Below are positions 59,742 through 64,000 of a DNA stretch of 64,000 nt, one piece after another. This DNA comes from Solobacterium sp. GTDB lineage: Bacteria; Bacillota_I; Bacilli_A; Erysipelotrichales; Erysipelotrichaceae. The first letter of the stretch is position 1. Every line of letters starts with the position of its first letter. The position numbers and the translations under genes are program-made. The notes beneath the pieces were generated by a model that worked only from the letters and a program-made list of their open reading frames with translations, did not search any database and was not told where the DNA came from. The stretch covers positions 59,968-123,967 of the forward strand of contig JAFWNG010000031.1 in the NCBI GenBank assembly GCA_017510405.1, written 5' to 3'.

Positions 59742-62196
59742 TACGGCAAGGAAGGCAGTATCGGATATAACCGGGGCTAAACCCGAGGGATTTGATGCGA
59801 AAGCCGATGCCGGAGATTTTAAGAAAGCACGGGCGGGTCCTACGGGATCCGCTGATGGAAGAAGTAAGGGCAGTGCCGTAAAAAGTAAGGCTGTAAGCGA
59901 AGCACAGGAGATGTTTAATGCTGCGCCTGCAAATACGGTTTCCCAGGCAGAAGAAAAGAGCAGAAAGGTCAATCAGGAATTCTTTAAAAGACATGAGAAT
60001 GAGGATGAAAAGAATACCGAGTATGCTTCTCAGCGTGAGGAAACGAGAGCACTTCGCAAGCACAGGCAGCATGAGAGCCGTACAAGGGTAAAGGACAGCT
60101 TTATCCAGTCAGATGGAGATTTCCATGGAAAGACCAGCTTTGTGGAAGAAGCAGGTGCTGAAACGGCAAAGAGCCATAAGCTTGAGATGCTTGAAAAGAA
60201 AGCGGAAAAGGCTGCTGATAAAACCCAGAAGGCGAGAAAGAAATTACCACAGCGTAAGGAGTACAAGCTGGTGCGGCATTTCGATGAAAAGACCGGGAAA
60301 GTAACCTATGAGCTTCAGACCAATAAGGTACTAAAAAAGCCGAAGTCAGATAATCCCATAACTGCCGCAAACCGCAGGGCGATGATGGAAGCGCAGGGAC
60401 TGGTGCATGACAAGATATCGGAGGATGAAAAGGATAACTCCGGTGTTGAAGCTGCCCACAGGACAGAAGAGGCTGGTGAAGCCGTTATCGTTCATGCGAG
60501 AAATATAAAGCATGGCGTACAGGCAAAGCGAAGCAATAAGGTAGCGGCTCTTGAAAAGAAGCAGTTCAAGGCGGAGGTGAACTTCAGATATCAAAAGTAT
60601 TTGGAGGAAAACCCGGAGGTCAAAAAGAAAGCCATACAGAAGCGTCTGCAGAAGCAGCGTATCAAGCGTGAGTATGCCAAAGCCCTGAAAAAAGGATCAG
60701 AAGCAAAGCAGGCTGCCGGATATGCAAAGAAAGCGGCAACGACAACCACCAACATGGCAAGAAAAGTAGAGGAATTTGCCCGGAAGCACATAGGAGCTAT
60801 TGCAACTATAGGACTGTTCGGGCTTTTCTTTATGCTGATAGCGGCAGGTATTTCAAGCTGCTCAGCAGTCTTAAACGGTGGTCTGTCGGCAACCATGGCA
60901 GGAAGCTATCAGAGTCAGCCAGCTCAGCTTGATGCATCGGATGAAGCCATGACCTCAAGGGAAATGGCATTGCAGAACACCATAGACAGTATCGAGGAAG
61001 ATTATCCCGATTATGATGAGTACAACTATAACCTTGAAGAAATCGGGCATAACCCTTTTACGCTGATCAATTACCTGTCAGCCATAAAGGTTGATGTGGT
61101 GGCTGCGGATGTGGATGCGGAGATCGAATCACTTTTTGATGAAATGTATGAGCTGACACTTACACCGAGGGAAGAGACGAGAACCCGCACGGTAACTGTT
61201 ACGAATGAGGAAACCGGTGAAGAGGAAGAAGTGGAAGAGGAATATACCGTAACAATCCTTGATGTGGAGCTTACCCGTAAGCCTTTGGAGGATATCGTAG
61301 CAGAGCGTCTTACCGGGAATGATGATGCAAGTACGCTTTATGCGGCATATCAGCAGACCAATGGTGCGCTTCAGCAGTTTTATACGCCTCTTGATACGGA
61401 CTGGTACAGCCTGATAAAGAGCTACTACGGATACAGGAAGAATCCCATCACCGGAGAGAACCAGTTCCACAGAGGTATTGATATCGCAGTACCGGAAGGG
61501 ACAGAGGTTTATGCCGGGCATGACGGTACAGTTACCACGGCAGCCTATGACGATGATTACGGGAATTATATCGTGATCACGGATTCAAAAGGCTTTACTA
61601 CGAAGTATGCGCATCTTGAAAGTATGAATGTCAGCGCAGGGCAGACAGTAAGGCATGGAGAGATTATAGGCAAGACCGGAAGTACGGGAGCCGTAACGGG
61701 AAGCCACTTACATCTGGAGTGCTTATCGGATGGAGAGTATTATAATCCGCTTTTCTATTTTGAAAACGGTAACGGATCTATTTACGGTACGACAGATCCT
61801 ATCGGTGGCAGTGGTGATGTGGCAGCGCTTATAGCAGAAGCAGAGAACTACCTTGGATACCCGTATGTATGGGGCGGCAGCAATCCGTCAACGAGCTTCG
61901 ACTGTTCGGGATTTGTGTGCTATGTGCTTACACATAGTGGTTACTGTAACATGCCAAGGACCACGGCACAGGGCATTTATAACCAGTGTACTCCGATCAG
62001 TGCATCAGAAGCGAGAGCCGGAGACATTATCTTTTTCACGGGTACATACAATTCCGGTAATCCTGTAACTCACGTCGGTATCTATGCCGGCAATGGTCAG
62101 ATGATACACGCAGGCGATCCGATCAAATACTCTTCCATCAACACACCGTACTGGCAATCGCATTTCTATTCATTTGCGAGAGTTCCAGGGCATTAA
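59722..62196 (+). CDS. Conjugation cell-wall hydrolase with M23 and NlpC/P60 domains (CD1108 type)
   Basis: About 824 residues. A long basic, Lys/Glu-rich cytoplasmic part (residues 1-350) precedes one membrane helix (about 355-385) and an extracellular half. That half has an M23-like peptidase (HRGIDIAVPEGTEVYAGHDG and GSHLHLE) followed by an NlpC/P60 domain with SFDCSGFVCYV (catalytic Cys), THVGIYAGNGQMIHAG (His). It would open the peptidoglycan for the conjugation channel. AAGGGAG precedes the start; it overlaps virB4 by 20 bases. Confidence 0.88.
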   Translation: MAKKKNNTARKAVSDITGAKPEGFDAKADAGDFKKARAGPTGSADGRSKGSAVKSKAVSEAQEMFNAAPANTVSQAEEKSRKVNQEFFKRHENEDEKNTEYASQREETRALRKHRQHESRTRVKDSFIQSDGDFHGKTSFVEEAGAETAKSHKLEMLEKKAEKAADKTQKARKKLPQRKEYKLVRHFDEKTGKVTYELQTNKVLKKPKSDNPITAANRRAMMEAQGLVHDKISEDEKDNSGVEAAHRTEEAGEAVIVHARNIKHGVQAKRSNKVAALEKKQFKAEVNFRYQKYLEENPEVKKKAIQKRLQKQRIKREYAKALKKGSEAKQAAGYAKKAATTTTNMARKVEEFARKHIGAIATIGLFGLFFMLIAAGISSCSAVLNGGLSATMAGSYQSQPAQLDASDEAMTSREMALQNTIDSIEEDYPDYDEYNYNLEEIGHNPFTLINYLSAIKVDVVAADVDAEIESLFDEMYELTLTPREETRTRTVTVTNEETGEEEEVEEEYTVTILDVELTRKPLEDIVAERLTGNDDASTLYAAYQQTNGALQQFYTPLDTDWYSLIKSYYGYRKNPITGENQFHRGIDIAVPEGTEVYAGHDGTVTTAAYDDDYGNYIVITDSKGFTTKYAHLESMNVSAGQTVRHGEIIGKTGSTGAVTGSHLHLECLSDGEYYNPLFYFENGNGSIYGTTDPIGGSGDVAALIAEAENYLGYPYVWGGSNPSTSFDCSGFVCYVLTHSGYCNMPRTTAQGIYNQCTPISASEARAGDIIFFTGTYNSGNPVTHVGIYAGNGQMIHAGDPIKYSSINTPYWQSHFYSFARVPGH

Positions 62197-62211
62197 GTAT
62201 AAGGAGGCAAG

Positions 62212-62523
62212 ATGAAAAGAGAAACAATCAAGAAAAACCGCATTCATGCTGCCGAGAAGAAAGAGTATTACACCGAACGTGAGAAATACTGGGCGAGACT
62301 CGAACAGGAAGCGGATGATGCGGAAGCGATGAAGATCATCAGAAAGAAACATATAACACCGGAGCAGCTGGCACTGTTTAACAGCCTTTCTGAAAAAGAG
62401 GTTGCGGACATGATAGCTGCAAGGGATAAGGAATCAAAACAGACCCCGCCCGATGAAGGCGGGGCCTTTCATGCAGAAAATGAAAAGGAGACAAACGAAA
62501 ATGCAAAGAAAGTTATCAGTTAG
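62212..62523 (+). CDS. DUF4315-family element protein
   Basis: A 103-residue charged helical protein with KKNRIHAAEKKEYYTEREKYWARLEQEADDAE-like coiled coil start and a PEQLALFNSLSEKE segment near the middle, matching DUF4315 of these elements in size and position. AAGGAGG precedes the start. Its end overlaps the following DUF4366-type gene by 23 bases in another frame. Function unknown. Confidence 0.82.
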   Translation: MKRETIKKNRIHAAEKKEYYTEREKYWARLEQEADDAEAMKIIRKKHITPEQLALFNSLSEKEVADMIAARDKESKQTPPDEGGAFHAENEKETNENAKKVIS

Positions 62524-64000
62524 GATTATTGCATCGCTGATCTTATCGGTGATGCTATTTGCACTGCCGGTCGGGGCATTCATTGCGAACAGCTCCACTG
62601 CGGTATCGGTATATGCCGAAGAGAGCGTGACAGGTAATGAAGCAGGAACTACAGATGATTCGTCATCAAGTGATGATGCTTCAGATAGTGGTTCTACAGA
62701 TGAAGGAACAGATACAACAGTTGAAAATCCTTCGAGCGGGGATAATTCCGGTGCCGGGGATGGTTCCAACACAGGAGACAGCGCCTCCGAAAATGAATCC
62801 GGGGATGGTGAGGACGGTGGTGAGACTGGAGAAGATGATCCCACACCGACTCCTGAACCTACACCTGAGCCGGAACCTGAGTGTATCTGTGACCACAAGT
62901 GCAGCCAGTATGATTACAACAAGGACTGCCCTGTATGTAGTCAGAACTATAAGGACTGCGCATATAAGGAGCCGAGCGTAAAGATTACGATCAATACTCC
63001 TTCTGGATGGTATTCAAGCGGTACATCTGCAAAGGTCACTTTTAAGGTCGAAGATATCCTTGATACCGGGAATTTTGCCATAAAGTCCGTGAAAGCAAAG
63101 ATCGGACAGAATGGCAGCTATAACGATGTAACAGAGGATATGTTCCTTGAAATTTCCGAGAACTGCACTGTGTATGTGCTTGTTACCGATGCTAATGATA
63201 AGAGTTATGAGAGAAGCCGTTCCATCAAATGCTTTGATACAAGCAAGCCCACCCTTAATGCGGCGGTATCGGACGGACTTCTTACTATCCAGGCATCCGA
63301 TAATGACTCCGGTGTAAAGGTTATTTATGTGAATGGGTATGAGTTTACGGATGTTACAAACGGAACCGTGAATATCCGCCTTTCCCAGTTTGATGCAGGC
63401 TATGAGTATTTCACGATCACAGCCATGGATAATGCCGGGAATGTGTCGGAGGTTTATAAGACAAAGAATCCTTACTACAAGGACCCTAATTCTGATGATG
63501 ACAGTAATCCGGCAGAACAGCTTCCTGCAAGTGCGGAGGCAACCAAGCCTTCATCTGCTACAGCTACAGTGACAGACCATACTAAGACTGACAGCAATGG
63601 AAATACCACGAGTACAACTACAAGCACCAATACATCTCCCGAGGCACAGAAGAAAGCTGAATTTGCAAAGGCTGATGCGGAAGAAGCCGCTTTATCAGAT
63701 GGAGAAAACGGAGAGGATATGAACCTTGGAAAAGAGTTCTATACCATCGAAGCTGCAAGCGGCAAGGTCTTTTATTTGATCATTGATCGTGACGGACAGG
63801 AGGAAATGGTTTACTTCCTGACAGAGATTACAGAAAATGACCTGCTTAATGTAACAACGGATAATTCGGAGACTCTGCCTAAGAACTCAGCGGCTCTTGA
63901 ATCGCAGATCCCTGTGACGGAGAGCGCATTGCCTAATAACAATACGGATATCGACGATACCCACGAGGTTGAGACTCCGACAGAAACACCGGAAGAGCCA
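62501..64000 (+). CDS. DUF4366/CD1107-family surface protein, 3' end cut by window
   Basis: ATG 62501 follows AAAGGAG and opens at least 500 codons to the window edge. A signal peptide (residues 1-40, with a hydrophobic ASLILSVMLFALPVGAF stretch) precedes a long Ser/Asp/Glu/Thr/Gly-rich low-complexity region with PTPEPTPEPEPE. Next come a cysteine-rich segment (CICDHKCSQYDYNKDCPVC) and an Ig-like domain (about residues 165-320), then a Thr/Ser-rich linker and the start of DUF4366 (FYTIEAASGKVFYLIIDRDG). It is probably exported and membrane-anchored near the mating channel. The cytoplasmic end lies beyond the window. Confidence 0.85.
   Translation, partial: MQRKLSVRIIASLILSVMLFALPVGAFIANSSTAVSVYAEESVTGNEAGTTDDSSSSDDASDSGSTDEGTDTTVENPSSGDNSGAGDGSNTGDSASENESGDGEDGGETGEDDPTPTPEPTPEPEPECICDHKCSQYDYNKDCPVCSQNYKDCAYKEPSVKITINTPSGWYSSGTSAKVTFKVEDILDTGNFAIKSVKAKIGQNGSYNDVTEDMFLEISENCTVYVLVTDANDKSYERSRSIKCFDTSKPTLNAAVSDGLLTIQASDNDSGVKVIYVNGYEFTDVTNGTVNIRLSQFDAGYEYFTITAMDNAGNVSEVYKTKNPYYKDPNSDDDSNPAEQLPASAEATKPSSATATVTDHTKTDSNGNTTSTTTSTNTSPEAQKKAEFAKADAEEAALSDGENGEDMNLGKEFYTIEAASGKVFYLIIDRDGQEEMVYFLTEITENDLLNVTTDNSETLPKNSAALESQIPVTESALPNNNTDIDDTHEVETPTETPEEP

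Larger units (their letters stand above)
48165..64000 (+). mobile_element. Tn1549/CD1107-type integrative conjugative element, left part
   Basis: From the rlmD 3' end onward the DNA is visibly A+T-richer, codon use changes, and the genes are those of a Clostridia conjugative element in the usual order: parA, parB, DUF6017 protein, PcfB, VirD4, Maff2, TrbL-like, PrgI, VirB4, M23-NlpC/P60, DUF4315, DUF4366. The 3' end of rlmD/rumA is a known integration target. Relaxase, oriT, integrase, cargo genes and the right attachment site must lie to the right of the window. Confidence 0.88.

Overview
The window looks like the chromosome of a low-to-moderate G+C Bacillota (Firmicutes) of the Erysipelotrichia type, probably a gut or rumen anaerobe. 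This rests on a lactose PTS with 6-phospho-beta-galactosidase, two lipoteichoic-acid-synthase-like proteins, Firmicutes-style Shine-Dalgarno sites and terminators, and an integrated Clostridia-type conjugative element. TGG is the tryptophan codon and TGA is a stop. The taxonomic placement is inference; there is no rRNA gene in the window.

Layout. 1-3.1 kb: end of a lactose operon (lacE 3' part, lacG). 3.2-3.4 kb: tRNA-Ala and tRNA-Ile on the minus strand. 3.6-4.8 kb: a small membrane exporter and ispD. 4.8-6.3 kb: a small zinc-ribbon gene beside two diverged tandem ~0.6 kb units whose hairpins are kept by compensatory base changes, a candidate structured RNA. 6.4-9.4 kb (minus): metallo-beta-lactamase-fold hydrolase and two G3E/CobW GTPases, one with an extraordinary His/Asp-rich metal-binding insert. 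9.5-13.7 kb: ROK kinase and a MoxR-DUF58-membrane protein operon. 13.8-20.4 kb: tRNA-Leu, two LTA-synthase-like proteins and typA. 20.5-28.7 kb: transglutaminase-like protein, DJ-1/PfpI, DUF1349, pepT, PfkB kinase, thioredoxin-like lipoprotein, GNAT, cardiolipin synthase and patatin.

28.7-39.0 kb holds the most coherent accessory system: a Mop-type molybdenum hydroxylase with a MobA-like/ModE-like regulator-transferase, an iron-sulfur dicluster/CCG-domain protein, a small redox protein, a methyltransferase, a C_GCAxxG_C_C protein, a radical SAM protein and a PaaK-like CoA ligase. These match families that NCBI names after Desulfovibrio vulgaris DVU_1551-1559 (TrsS/TrsM); to my knowledge the joint function is not established. 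39.0-48.2 kb: VanY-like protein, RluA-type synthase, rRNA-type methyltransferase, pcrA, ligA, a membrane protein and rlmD.

From the 3' end of rlmD (about 48,165) to the window end the DNA turns A+T-richer with different codon use: the left part of a Tn1549/CD1107-type integrative conjugative element carrying parA/parB, a DUF6017 replication protein, PcfB, VirD4, Maff2, a TrbL-like channel, PrgI, VirB4, an M23+NlpC/P60 wall hydrolase, DUF4315 and DUF4366. Integrase, relaxase and the right end lie beyond the window.

A cross-cutting observation is that several host genes (13,930; 20,377 minus; 22,439; 26,259; 32,910) have a -10 box only 6-9 bases before the ATG and no usable ribosome-binding site, suggesting leaderless mRNAs.
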